55,656 bases of DNA, from positions 1 through 55,656 of the forward strand of contig CALAGF010000377.1 in the NCBI GenBank assembly GCA_937892345.1. Reading direction: 5' to 3'. The notes under the pieces are model-generated. The model searched no databases and had not been told where the DNA came from. It saw only the letters and a list, made by a program, of their open reading frames with translations. Source of the DNA: an uncultured Rhodocyclaceae bacterium (GTDB lineage Bacteria > Pseudomonadota > Gammaproteobacteria > Burkholderiales > Rhodocyclaceae). The position numbers were made by a program, and so were the translations under genes. The first letter of the stretch is position 1. Each line of letters opens with the position of its first letter. Shown here piece after piece: positions 32,830 through 41,005 of the stretch.

Positions 32830-34092
32830 TCAGAGAAAATCATCCGCAAGCCGCGCAAGCCATTCCGCCCACGCCTGCGAGTAGTCTTCCGTTCGGGACT
32901 GGATGACCTCCTGCATTAAAAATCCATCACCCCGCTCGCGGTAACGCGTTTCTATCCTGACCCCGGAAGCGCCAGCAGCATCCGGCTGCACGTGACAAAC
33001 GCTCTCTGGAAGTTCGCGCTCGTAGTGCTGACCTGAAATCGCGGCAGCAACCTGTGCGGCGGCAATTCGCCCCATGGATGCCGCCAAATGCCCGGTTTTC
33101 GGATACTGGCCAAACAGCGAGGAAACCATGCCCACCGCGTCGCCAATAACCCAGATGCGCTCATCCAGACGCGAACGAAAATCCAGCGCCCCGACATCCG
33201 CCCAGGCATCGGCTTGACCACTCTGCGGATTGGTCCGGATCAGGCCGGCATCCCAGACCAGTTGGGCAGCCTGCTGTGGTGGGCTGAGCAGGGCAGCATC
33301 GAAGGCAATTTCGTCGACGTCCGTGCTGACAGTGTTACGCGTCAAGTCAAGCTGACGAACGTGAGCATGGTCCAGATAAGTCACCTGATCCCGAAAGGTT
33401 TCAAGTAGCGGCCGACGATACAACGGCATCAGGGGATTGGGATCAATCACAATCAGCCGGGCCGGCAGGCGCCGCGCCTTGATCCAGGCAGCCAGCATGA
33501 CCGCCCGTTCGTAGGGCGCTGGCGGGCAACGATACGGAAGCGGCGGAATGTTCATGACCAGAGCCCCGCCCTCGAATCTTGCCAAGCGCTGCTTCAAGCG
33601 GGGCAAGGCATGAGCATCATCCATACTCGCCCAGCAGGTTTGCCGGAAACGGGCCTCCATCTCACGGTCGACCACGCCCCAAGCGGCAAAATCCTCGCGA
33701 ATCCCCGGCCCGAGAATCAGATAGTCATACGATATTTCCCGCTGATCCAGGAGCACAAGCTGGCGCGCCCGATCAATCCCTCGCACCGAGCCGCGCACAA
33801 AGCGGTAACCGTACCTGCCCGCCAGTGCGGCATACTCCCGCACGAAAGGCTGACTAGCATCAGGAGCAAGCAGCCAAGCATTGCTGCCTGAAAAAGAGAC
33901 AAAGTCGGCATGGCGGTCAATCAGGACAATGTCCGCCTTCGGCAACAGACGGCGCAAGCGCGCCGCGGCCGACAAGCCGCCCCAGCCGCCACCCAGCACA
34001 ACAACCCTGACGGTGGCTGCACGCACCGGCAGGTGCAGCGATCCCAAACCGCTGGCGAGCAGAAAATGACGGCGACGCAAACTGAAAGTCAT
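32830..34092 (-). CDS. Tat-type flavoprotein, FccB/sulfide dehydrogenase-like
   Basis: 420 residues. Signal MTFSLRRRHFLLASGLGSLH with a twin-arginine stretch; FAD-binding VVVLGGGWGGLSAAARLRRL; YLILGPGIREDF; the FCSD-type YRCPPAPYERAVMLAAWI with its conserved Cys; IWVIGDAVG; and a second Cys in ESVCHVQ that may match the other redox Cys of flavocytochrome c sulfide dehydrogenase. It would oxidise sulfide or another sulfur compound in the periplasm and pass electrons to a cytochrome. No cytochrome subunit is encoded beside it. It overlaps the MacB-like permease gene by four bases, so it belongs to the exporter operon. Confidence 0.87.
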   Translation of the reverse strand: MTFSLRRRHFLLASGLGSLHLPVRAATVRVVVLGGGWGGLSAAARLRRLLPKADIVLIDRHADFVSFSGSNAWLLAPDASQPFVREYAALAGRYGYRFVRGSVRGIDRARQLVLLDQREISYDYLILGPGIREDFAAWGVVDREMEARFRQTCWASMDDAHALPRLKQRLARFEGGALVMNIPPLPYRCPPAPYERAVMLAAWIKARRLPARLIVIDPNPLMPLYRRPLLETFRDQVTYLDHAHVRQLDLTRNTVSTDVDEIAFDAALLSPPQQAAQLVWDAGLIRTNPQSGQADAWADVGALDFRSRLDERIWVIGDAVGMVSSLFGQYPKTGHLAASMGRIAAAQVAAAISGQHYERELPESVCHVQPDAAGASGVRIETRYRERGDGFLMQEVIQSRTEDYSQAWAEWLARLADDFL

Positions 34093-35309
34093 TGGTAGCG
34101 CAAAGCTTCGATCGGATCGAGTTGTGCGGCCTTGCGCGCCGGATACCAGCCGAAGAAAATGCCCACGCCTGCAGCTACCGCAAAAGCGAGTACCGCCGCC
34201 GCGCCGGAAATCACCACCACCATGCCGGTAAAGAAATTGATCGCCAGGGCGATGCCAAGACCAATCATCAGGCCGAGCAGGCAGCCGGCAAATGAAATCA
34301 TCACCGCTTCAAGCAGGAACTGGGTGAGGATGTCGCGCTGACGGGCGCCGATGGCCATCCGGATACCGATTTCCCGGGTTCGCTCAGTGACCGACACCAG
34401 CATGATGTTCATGATGCCAATCCCCCCCACCAACAACGAGATCGAGGCGATTGCTCCCAGCAGGATCGACATGGTGCGAGTGGTTGCGGCTTCCGACTCG
34501 GCAGCAGCAGAGAGATTGCGCATGAAGAAATCGCTGGGCATATCCTCGCGCAATCGATGTCGCTGACGGAGCAGGGATTCGGTCTGTGCCATGGCCTGCG
34601 GCATGGCTTCAGCGGAATCTGCCTGTACCATCACCATGCGTACCGAACCCAGGAAAGGGGTACCAAAAACCTTGCGCTGCGCAGTAGTCAGCGGAATGAT
34701 CACCGTATCGTCCTGGTCGCGGCCATCAAGATTTTGCCCTTTGCTGCCCAGTACACCGATGACAATGAACGGATTTTGCTGAATCCGCAGCGTCTTGCCG
34801 ACCGGGCTTTCCGCGCCGAACAAATTTTCCGCGACCGTCTTGCCCAGCACTGCAACACGCGTTGCCGAGCGCACATCCGAATCCCCAAAGCCGGCGCCGT
34901 CGACAATATTCCAGGCGCGAGAATCCAGGTAGGCCGGCGTAGTACCGATCACCTGCGAACTCCAGTTTTGTGCGCCATACACCAGTTGCCGCGTTCCCAT
35001 ATGAGTCGGCGCCACATTGGCGATCCCGTCCAACTCGGCAATCGCATCCGCATCGGCCACAGTCAGCGTCGGTCCGCCACCGCTCCCGCTACGCACACCG
35101 GAGGTGGTAAATGATCCTGAAAGGACGATGAACAGATTGGAACCCATGGTGCTGATCGTCTGCTGAACCGCATACTGCGCCCCCTGGCCGATGGCCAGCA
35201 TGATGACCACTGCCGCAACGCCAATCACCATCCCCAGCATGGTCAGCGCCGTACGCATGCGGTTGGCCCCCATCGCCAGCCAGGCTTCGAAGAGCATGGC
35301 GCGCATCAT
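34089..35309 (-). CDS. MacB-type ABC exporter permease
   Basis: 406 residues with the MacB/FtsX-like arrangement: an N-terminal membrane helix (MRTALTMLGMVIGVAAVVIM), a large periplasmic domain, and three C-terminal helices with TERTREIGIRMAIGARQRDI. The ATPase is a separate protein encoded just upstream, whereas E. coli MacB is one chain. Works with the membrane fusion protein and outer-membrane channel of the same operon to export peptides, lipids or macrolides; substrate unknown. Confidence 0.92.
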   Translation of the reverse strand: MMRAMLFEAWLAMGANRMRTALTMLGMVIGVAAVVIMLAIGQGAQYAVQQTISTMGSNLFIVLSGSFTTSGVRSGSGGGPTLTVADADAIAELDGIANVAPTHMGTRQLVYGAQNWSSQVIGTTPAYLDSRAWNIVDGAGFGDSDVRSATRVAVLGKTVAENLFGAESPVGKTLRIQQNPFIVIGVLGSKGQNLDGRDQDDTVIIPLTTAQRKVFGTPFLGSVRMVMVQADSAEAMPQAMAQTESLLRQRHRLREDMPSDFFMRNLSAAAESEAATTRTMSILLGAIASISLLVGGIGIMNIMLVSVTERTREIGIRMAIGARQRDILTQFLLEAVMISFAGCLLGLMIGLGIALAINFFTGMVVVISGAAAVLAFAVAAGVGIFFGWYPARKAAQLDPIEALRYQ

Positions 35310-36004
35310 GATGCGGCCCCGGTAAGTTCATCGCTGACGATCAAGCCATCCAGAAAACGCACCTGTCGGCGGGCATGTGCCGCAATATCAGCTTCGTGCG
35401 TCACCAGCACGATGGTGATGCCCTCGCGGTTCAAATCGTCGAACAGACGCATGATTTCCTCGCTGGTATGGCTATCGAGATTGCCCGTGGGCTCATCCGC
35501 CAGGATCAGGCTCGGCGTATTAACCAGTGCGCGCGCGATCGCCACACGCTGCTGCTGGCCGCCTGAAATCCTGTTGGGCAACGATTCTGCATATTTGGCC
35601 AGTCCGACCCGGTCGAGCAAGGCACGCGCCCTCGCCCGACGGGTCTCCTTGTCGATACCGGCATACACCAGCGGCAAGGCCACGTTATCCTGAAGACTCA
35701 TGCGCGGTAGCAAATTGAATCCCTGAAAAACAAAACCCAGGGTACGGTTACGCAGAGTGGCCAATGCGTCCGTAGACAGATGGGCAACATTTTCACCCGC
35801 CAAAAAATAGTCGCCGGCGCTCGCTTGATCGAGACAGCCCAGAAGATTCATGAACGTGGACTTGCCCGACCCGGAAGGTCCCATGATCGCCAGATACTCG
35901 CCGGCATTGACCACGAGGTCGACACCCCGCAACGCGGGGAACTCCCCGGCAACGGTCTGGTAAGCCTTGGCCAGACCCTGAACGCGGATGACCTGTTGCG
36001 GCAT
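35306..36004 (-). CDS. MacB/LolD-type ABC ATPase
   Basis: 232 residues with Walker A GPSGSGKST, Q-loop VFQGFNLLPRMS, signature ISGGQQQRVAIARAL, Walker B LILADEPTGNLD and switch His VTHEADIA. The family pairs with MacB-like permeases that use mechanotransmission. It overlaps the fusion-protein gene by one base and the permease gene by four bases. Confidence 0.94.
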   Translation of the reverse strand: MPQQVIRVQGLAKAYQTVAGEFPALRGVDLVVNAGEYLAIMGPSGSGKSTFMNLLGCLDQASAGDYFLAGENVAHLSTDALATLRNRTLGFVFQGFNLLPRMSLQDNVALPLVYAGIDKETRRARARALLDRVGLAKYAESLPNRISGGQQQRVAIARALVNTPSLILADEPTGNLDSHTSEEIMRLFDDLNREGITIVLVTHEADIAAHARRQVRFLDGLIVSDELTGAAS

Positions 36005-37239
36005 CAGAACATGCGCATGCCGACGGATGACGGCTTGCCGCCAGCCTGGTTTTCGCCCGTCACAACGCGTTCACCGGCGTGAATCTCGCCTGAAATCAGT
36101 TCGGTGTTGCGGTTATCGGTAATCCCCAGTTGCACACTCACAGGGCGCAAATTCTCGCCATCGAGCACGTAGACCGTTGCATTCTGGCCGTCCTTCTTTC
36201 GACTACGTCCGCCAGTTCCCGCGCCGCCGCCATCAGCGCCCGCCCCCATCCCCGGCGCCATACCGGACATGCCAGACATGCCGGCCATTGCCGGCGCTGT
36301 CGCAGTTTTCGCAGCATCGGCGGGCTTGAAGCGCAGGGCTGCATTTGGCACCAGCAGCACATTGTCGCGCCGCTGGACGCCAATGCTCACATACGCAGTC
36401 ATCCCCGGCAGCAGGATCAATTCCGGATTGGCCACGGAAATACGCACGTTGTACGTCACCACGTTTTGCTGCGTCAGCGGATTGAGGCGAATTTGCTGAA
36501 CGACACCTTCGAAATTCCGGTTCGGAAAGGCGTCGACCGTAAACCTGGCCTTTTGGCCTTCACGGATGCTGCCAATGTCCGCCTCGGCAAAGCTGGTATC
36601 GATGCGCATCTCGGTCAGATCCTGTGCAATCTTGATCAAGGTCGGCGTCTGGAAACTCGCTGCCACCGTCTGACCGAGATCCACAACCCGATCAATCACC
36701 ACGCCGTCGACCGGCGAGCGGATCACGGTAAACCCGAGATTGGCCTGATCTCGCGCATTTTGCGCTTGAACCTGAGCCAACTGGGCGCGGGCAGATTTCA
36801 GGGCTTGCACGCTCTGATCGTATTCTTGACGCGACACATATTCCTGGGCCAGCAAGGCCTTCATCCGGCCTTCGCTGGCTATGGCCAGATCCAGGCCAGC
36901 CTTGGCATTCACGACCGTGGCTGCACTCTGGCGTTCCGTGGCGGACACCAGCGCATCGTCCAGTTCAAGCAAGGGCTGCCCCTTTTTGACCTTGTCGTTG
37001 AAATCCACATAGAGCTTCTTGACCGTTCCCGAAACCTGCGTCCCGACACTGATCAAGACCACCGGATTCAAGGTGCCATTGGCAGAAACTGTCTGCACTA
37101 CGTTCCCTGTCGTCAGTTCGAGCAGCTTGTAGCGTTTTTCCGGATCCTGCGTATTGCCCTGGCGAAAATACCAGTACCCCCCCGCAGCCAGTCCAACGAT
37201 CAACAAAGCCAACAGCCCGCGCATTCCAGTTTTTTTCAT
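36004..37239 (-). CDS. MacA-type periplasmic membrane fusion protein
   Basis: 411 residues: an N-terminal membrane anchor (LLALLIVGLAAGGYWYF), a lipoyl/hairpin part (VSVGTQVSGTVKKLYVDFND-like region; LDLAIASEGRMKALLAQEYV; FTVIRSPVDGVVIDRVVDLG), beta-barrel (FTVDAFPNRNFEGVVQQIRL) and membrane-proximal domain. A Met/Gly-rich insert lies at about residues 313-345 (MAGMSGMSGMAPGMG then Gly-rich and RSRKK), unusual for the family and possibly metal-binding. It connects the MacB-type transporter to the TolC-like channel. Confidence 0.93.
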   Translation of the reverse strand: MKKTGMRGLLALLIVGLAAGGYWYFRQGNTQDPEKRYKLLELTTGNVVQTVSANGTLNPVVLISVGTQVSGTVKKLYVDFNDKVKKGQPLLELDDALVSATERQSAATVVNAKAGLDLAIASEGRMKALLAQEYVSRQEYDQSVQALKSARAQLAQVQAQNARDQANLGFTVIRSPVDGVVIDRVVDLGQTVAASFQTPTLIKIAQDLTEMRIDTSFAEADIGSIREGQKARFTVDAFPNRNFEGVVQQIRLNPLTQQNVVTYNVRISVANPELILLPGMTAYVSIGVQRRDNVLLVPNAALRFKPADAAKTATAPAMAGMSGMSGMAPGMGAGADGGGAGTGGRSRKKDGQNATVYVLDGENLRPVSVQLGITDNRNTELISGEIHAGERVVTGENQAGGKPSSVGMRMF

Positions 37240-38612
37240 GGTTGTCCTTCTGCTGCCTGCAACAGCGAGTAATCCAGCGTCCCCATCGCCTGCGCCAGCA
37301 CGGCGCGATAAACACGCCAGTCCAGTTCCGACTGAATCCGCTGGACGCGGGCATAGGCCAGCGCCGTTTGCGCCGTCAGCAAATCAAGAACGTTGCCAAC
37401 CCCCGCCTTGTATCGGCCCAGCGCCACACCGGCGGACTGCTCTGCGCTGGCCAGCAAATCCTGCGTGGCCTGCAGGCTTTGTGTTGCCGTCGTCAAATTC
37501 TGGTAAGCCTTCCAGACATCGAGCGCCACCTGCTGACGAATCCGGTCGTACTGAGCCGTCCTGAGCTCGGCTTGCGCCTCAGCCGAACGCACCCGGTAAC
37601 GGGTATCGAATCCGGAAAAAATGGGCAGCTTGAGCGTCAAACCCAGGGCGCCACCGTGCGCCTCTGTACCGGCAAGGCTTTGCCAGCCCGGACCTGCCGA
37701 CAATGAAATACTGGGGCGTCCCTGCGCCCGCGCCGCGTTGATTGCCGCATTGGCAGCCTGTGCTTGCGCCGCGGCAGCCTTCAGGTCCGGACGACTTTCC
37801 TGGGCTGTCTCGATCATCTGCTCCACAGCAAGTGAAAACGCCTTGGTTGCCGGTGGCGCGGGCAAGGCAGCCAGTTGGAGTACCTGCTGTGCAGGCAAGC
37901 CCAAAGCATTGGATAGCGCCCCCATCGCATTTCTCGCCTCGCCTTCTGCCCGCAGTCGGTCGAGCATGGCTTGAGAAGCTGCCGTCTTGGCCTGCAATCG
38001 GTCAGCGGGAGTCGCCGTGCCCACTTGGTAGCGCAATTCTGCTGCAGCCAGACTTTCATTGGCAGCACGCTCAGCGTCCTGCCGTGCCAATACGGCTGCC
38101 TGCGCAGCCTGAGCTGCGTAATACGCTTGCAATGCACCAAGGAAAATCGTCTGGACGCCGGCATCTTGCGTCGCCAGCGCGGCATCCAGCAGATAGGAGG
38201 ATGCGGCAATATTGGCAGAACGCTGTCCGGAATCGAAGAGCAGCCAGCTGAGATCAATGCCGGCCGTTTTCTGGCTGTAATCACCGTTACGCGCAAACTG
38301 GCGCGTGAGCCCGACACGGCCATCCAGCGATGGCCATTGTGTGGCCCTTGCCACCCCCAGCAAGGCCGCCTGGTTACGGGCTGCAGCCCACAGTTCGCGG
38401 GTTTGCGGGTGTCGACACAAGGCCATATCGACAGCATCCAGCACCGCGAGAGGTGCATCCGGCAGTTGATCAGTACATGGGAGACTGCCGACCCGCGAAG
38501 CCAATACCCGGGAAGAACGCAATAATTGTTCCGGATCGCCGGGAGGGAGATCAAACGCCGAAGCGACAGGGATGACTGCGGTCAACGCGCAGAAACAGGC
38601 AAAAATACGCAT
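37236..38612 (-). CDS. TolC-type outer-membrane efflux protein
   Basis: 458 residues with signal peptide ending ASA (about residue 19) and two OEP repeats: VDMALCRHPQTRELWAAARN; GVARATQWPSLDGRVGLTRQ; then ARAQGRPSISLSAGPGW and VGNVLDLLTAQTALAYAR. It forms the outer-membrane duct of the tripartite exporter. It is the first gene of the operon, divergent from pyrD by 87 bases, and overlaps the fusion-protein gene by four bases. Confidence 0.93.
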   Translation of the reverse strand: MRIFACFCALTAVIPVASAFDLPPGDPEQLLRSSRVLASRVGSLPCTDQLPDAPLAVLDAVDMALCRHPQTRELWAAARNQAALLGVARATQWPSLDGRVGLTRQFARNGDYSQKTAGIDLSWLLFDSGQRSANIAASSYLLDAALATQDAGVQTIFLGALQAYYAAQAAQAAVLARQDAERAANESLAAAELRYQVGTATPADRLQAKTAASQAMLDRLRAEGEARNAMGALSNALGLPAQQVLQLAALPAPPATKAFSLAVEQMIETAQESRPDLKAAAAQAQAANAAINAARAQGRPSISLSAGPGWQSLAGTEAHGGALGLTLKLPIFSGFDTRYRVRSAEAQAELRTAQYDRIRQQVALDVWKAYQNLTTATQSLQATQDLLASAEQSAGVALGRYKAGVGNVLDLLTAQTALAYARVQRIQSELDWRVYRAVLAQAMGTLDYSLLQAAEGQP

Positions 38613-38683
38613 GGGCGGCAGTGTAGCGCCTGAATTTGATGCGCGATGTTACCGTTTGTTTCAAGCGAAGCAAGGCGTTGCGG

Positions 38684-38689
38684 TAAAAT
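38684..38689 (+). promoter_or_regulatory. pyrD: Candidate -10 of pyrD
   Basis: TAAAAT lies 10 bases before the pyrD ATG in the divergent gap from the TolC-like gene. No -35 with ideal spacing was found, so the resulting short leader is only a suggestion. Confidence 0.3.
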
Positions 38690-38699
38690 CCCGCGCACT

Positions 38700-39746
38700 A
38701 TGCTATATCCACTGATTAGAAAATTCTTCTTCGCCCTCGACGCCGAAACCGCTCATGGGATCGGCATGAAGGGTATTGACCTGATGCAGGCTGCCGGCCT
38801 CGGGTGTGCTGTTGCCAAGCCGGTAACACCTTGCCCCGTTGAAGTCATGGGCCTTAAATTCCCGAATCCGGTGGGCCTGGCTGCCGGTCTCGACAAAAAC
38901 GGCGACCACATTGACGGCCTCGCCAGACTGGGCTTCGGCTTCATCGAGATCGGGACAATCACGCCGCGGCCGCAGGACGGCAATCCCAAGCCCCGGCTGT
39001 TCCGTATTCCGGAAGCGCAAGGCATCATCAATCGCATGGGCTTCAACAATGCAGGGGTCGATGCACTGTTGGCCAATGTTCGTGCAGCGGAATTCCCCAA
39101 AAAGGGTGGCATCCTGGGGATCAACATCGGCAAAAACGCCAGCACCCCCATCGAAAAGGCTGCCGACGACTACTTGCTCTGCCTGGACAAGGTCTATAAC
39201 GACGCCAGCTACGTCACCGTCAATATTTCCTCGCCCAACACCAAAAATCTGCGCGAACTCCAAAAGGACGAAGCGCTGGATGACCTGCTGTCGCAACTCA
39301 AGGCAAAGCAGCTTGCGTTGGCAGATCAACATGGCAAGTACGTTCCGATGGCACTGAAGATCGCTCCCGACCTGGACGATACGCAGATCACGGCGATTGC
39401 AGATGCCTTGCGCCGCCACCGCTTCGATGCGGTCATCGCCACCAACACCACGCTGTCCCGGGAAGGTGTCGAAGGTCTGCCCAACGGCGCCGAGACAGGG
39501 GGCCTTTCCGGCAAACCTGTCTTTGAAAAATCCACCTTGGTGCAGCGCAAATTGGCGACCGCGCTGGCTGGCGAACTGCCAATCATCGGCGTCGGCGGCA
39601 TCATGGGTGGCGAAGATGCTGCTGAAAAAATCCGTGCCGGGGCCAGCCTCGTCCAGTTTTATAGTGGGTTCATCTATCGCGGCCCCGATCTGGTGGCCGA
39701 AGTGGCTGAAACGCTTTCCCAGATTCTCAGGAAGAAAACCGTATAA
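38700..39746 (+). CDS. pyrD: Dihydroorotate dehydrogenase (quinone), class 2
   Basis: 348 residues with N-terminal membrane-associating helices (MLYPLIRKFFFALDAETAHG) and the FMN barrel: GLAAGLDKNGDHIDGLARLG, FIEIGTITPRPQDGNPKPRL, INRMGFNNAG, VTVNISSPNTKNLRELQ, GVGGIMGGEDAAEKIRAGAS and VQFYSGFIYRGP. It oxidises dihydroorotate to orotate with ubiquinone at the inner membrane, in pyrimidine synthesis. The in-frame ATG 54 bases upstream gives an atypical leader, so 38700 is preferred. Confidence 0.96.
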   Translation: MLYPLIRKFFFALDAETAHGIGMKGIDLMQAAGLGCAVAKPVTPCPVEVMGLKFPNPVGLAAGLDKNGDHIDGLARLGFGFIEIGTITPRPQDGNPKPRLFRIPEAQGIINRMGFNNAGVDALLANVRAAEFPKKGGILGINIGKNASTPIEKAADDYLLCLDKVYNDASYVTVNISSPNTKNLRELQKDEALDDLLSQLKAKQLALADQHGKYVPMALKIAPDLDDTQITAIADALRRHRFDAVIATNTTLSREGVEGLPNGAETGGLSGKPVFEKSTLVQRKLATALAGELPIIGVGGIMGGEDAAEKIRAGASLVQFYSGFIYRGPDLVAEVAETLSQILRKKTV

Positions 39747-39765
39747 AGCCATAAGCCGGGCGCGG

Positions 39766-39794
39766 TTGTTTGCACTGCAACAAAGTCCGATAAT
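39766..39794 (+). promoter_or_regulatory. Candidate sigma-70 promoter of the rnf/rsx operon
   Basis: TTGTTT at 39766-39771 and GATAAT at 39789-39794 with a 17-base spacer, 24 bases before the rsxA ATG, in the gap after pyrD. Box fit is fair; there is no independent support. Confidence 0.42.
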
Positions 39795-39818
39795 ACGCGC
39801 CCCAAGCTAGTCAAATCT

Positions 39819-40403
39819 ATGAGCCATTACTTATTCATCCTTGTCGGCGCGGTGCTGGTCAACAACGTCGTACTGGTGAAGATCCTCGGTCTTTGCCCCT
39901 TCATGGGCGTCTCCAAGAAACTGGAAACCGCGTATGGCATGGGGGCTGCCACGACCTTCGTGCTCACGCTGGCAACCGGCTCAAGTTACATCATTGATCA
40001 TTTCCTGCTCATGCCCTTCGGGCTGGAATACCTGCGCACACTCTCCTTTATCGTCACTATTGCAGCCATTGTGCAGTTGACTGAGATGGTGATTGCCAAA
40101 ACTTCGCCTTCGCTGCAACAGACACTGGGTATCTATTTGCCGCTGATCACGACTAATTGTGCCGTTCTCGGTGTCCCGCTGCTCAATGTCGCGCTGGGTT
40201 ACAACTTTGTCGACTCCCTGCTGTTCGGCGCGGGAAGTGCCATTGGCTTCTCGCTAGTCCTGATTCTTTTTGCCGGCATTCGCGAACGTATCGAAGGCGC
40301 TGAAGTGCCCGTCCATTTTCGCGGTGCGGCGATCGCAATGATTACTGCCGGCCTGATGGCACTCGCCTTCATGGGCTTTGCCGGTCTGGACAAGTACCAG
40401 TAA
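39819..40403 (+). CDS. rsxA: Rnf/Rsx electron transport complex subunit A
   Basis: 194 residues, six membrane helices, beginning MSHYLFILVGAVLVNNVVLV and containing KILGLCPFMGVSKKLE and LGIYLPLITTNCAVLG, whose paired Cys coordinate the intramembrane Fe-S cluster with RsxE. First gene of rsxABCDGE. Its stop overlaps the rsxB start (TAATG). The complex links ferredoxin or flavodoxin redox state to NADH and ion flow, and in enterics keeps SoxR reduced. Confidence 0.97.
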   Translation: MSHYLFILVGAVLVNNVVLVKILGLCPFMGVSKKLETAYGMGAATTFVLTLATGSSYIIDHFLLMPFGLEYLRTLSFIVTIAAIVQLTEMVIAKTSPSLQQTLGIYLPLITTNCAVLGVPLLNVALGYNFVDSLLFGAGSAIGFSLVLILFAGIRERIEGAEVPVHFRGAAIAMITAGLMALAFMGFAGLDKYQ

Positions 40404-41005
40404 TGGATATCCTTCTCGCTATCCTGATCATGGCCCTTGGCGCCGTCGTACTTGGCGCGGCCTTGGGTTTTGCCTCAATCAAGTTCAAGGTTGAAGGCGA
40501 TCCGCTGGTCGAAAAAATCGAGGCGATTCTCCCGCAAACACAATGTGGGCAATGCGGTTACCCAGGGTGCAAGCCTTACGCAGAAGCCATCGCAAAAAGC
40601 GAATGCGATATCAACCTCTGCCCCCCCGGTGGCATGGAGGGGGTGCAGCGGCTTGCCGACTTGCTGGGCAAGGAAGTCAAGCCGCTCGATGCGGTAGAAA
40701 AACCCAAGCAGATTGCCATCATCGATGAAAACACCTGCATTGGCTGCACCCTCTGTATTCAGGCCTGCCCGGTCGACGCGATTGTTGGCGCTGCCAAACA
40801 GATGCACACCATCATCAGCCAGCAATGTACGGGTTGCGAACTTTGCCTCCCGCCCTGCCCCGTGGAATGCATTCGCATGGAAGCAATTCCGGAAACACTG
40901 GACAACTGGAAGTGGAAATACCCGGTGATCCAGATTCAGGCCAAGGCAATGTCCGCTGCAAGCCCCCTGAAAGACGGTGCCGATGGCATCAAGGAAGCTG
41001 TCTGA
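40403..41005 (+). CDS. rsxB: Rnf/Rsx complex Fe-S subunit B
   Basis: 200 residues with an N-terminal membrane helix, a CGQCGYPGCKPYAEAI Fe-S site, and two 4Fe-4S ferredoxin motifs (CIGCTLCIQACP; CTGCELCLPPCP). The C-terminal tail is longer than in E. coli. The ATG of rsxC overlaps its stop (TGATG). Confidence 0.97.
   Translation: MDILLAILIMALGAVVLGAALGFASIKFKVEGDPLVEKIEAILPQTQCGQCGYPGCKPYAEAIAKSECDINLCPPGGMEGVQRLADLLGKEVKPLDAVEKPKQIAIIDENTCIGCTLCIQACPVDAIVGAAKQMHTIISQQCTGCELCLPPCPVECIRMEAIPETLDNWKWKYPVIQIQAKAMSAASPLKDGADGIKEAV

Noticed and set aside
36130..37272. Open frame of 380 codons on the plus strand
   Set aside because: Antisense to the MacA-like gene, which has clear family motifs and a tight operon position.
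38703..39752. Open frame of 349 codons on the minus strand
   Set aside because: Exact mirror of pyrD; no ribosome-binding site or recognisable domain.
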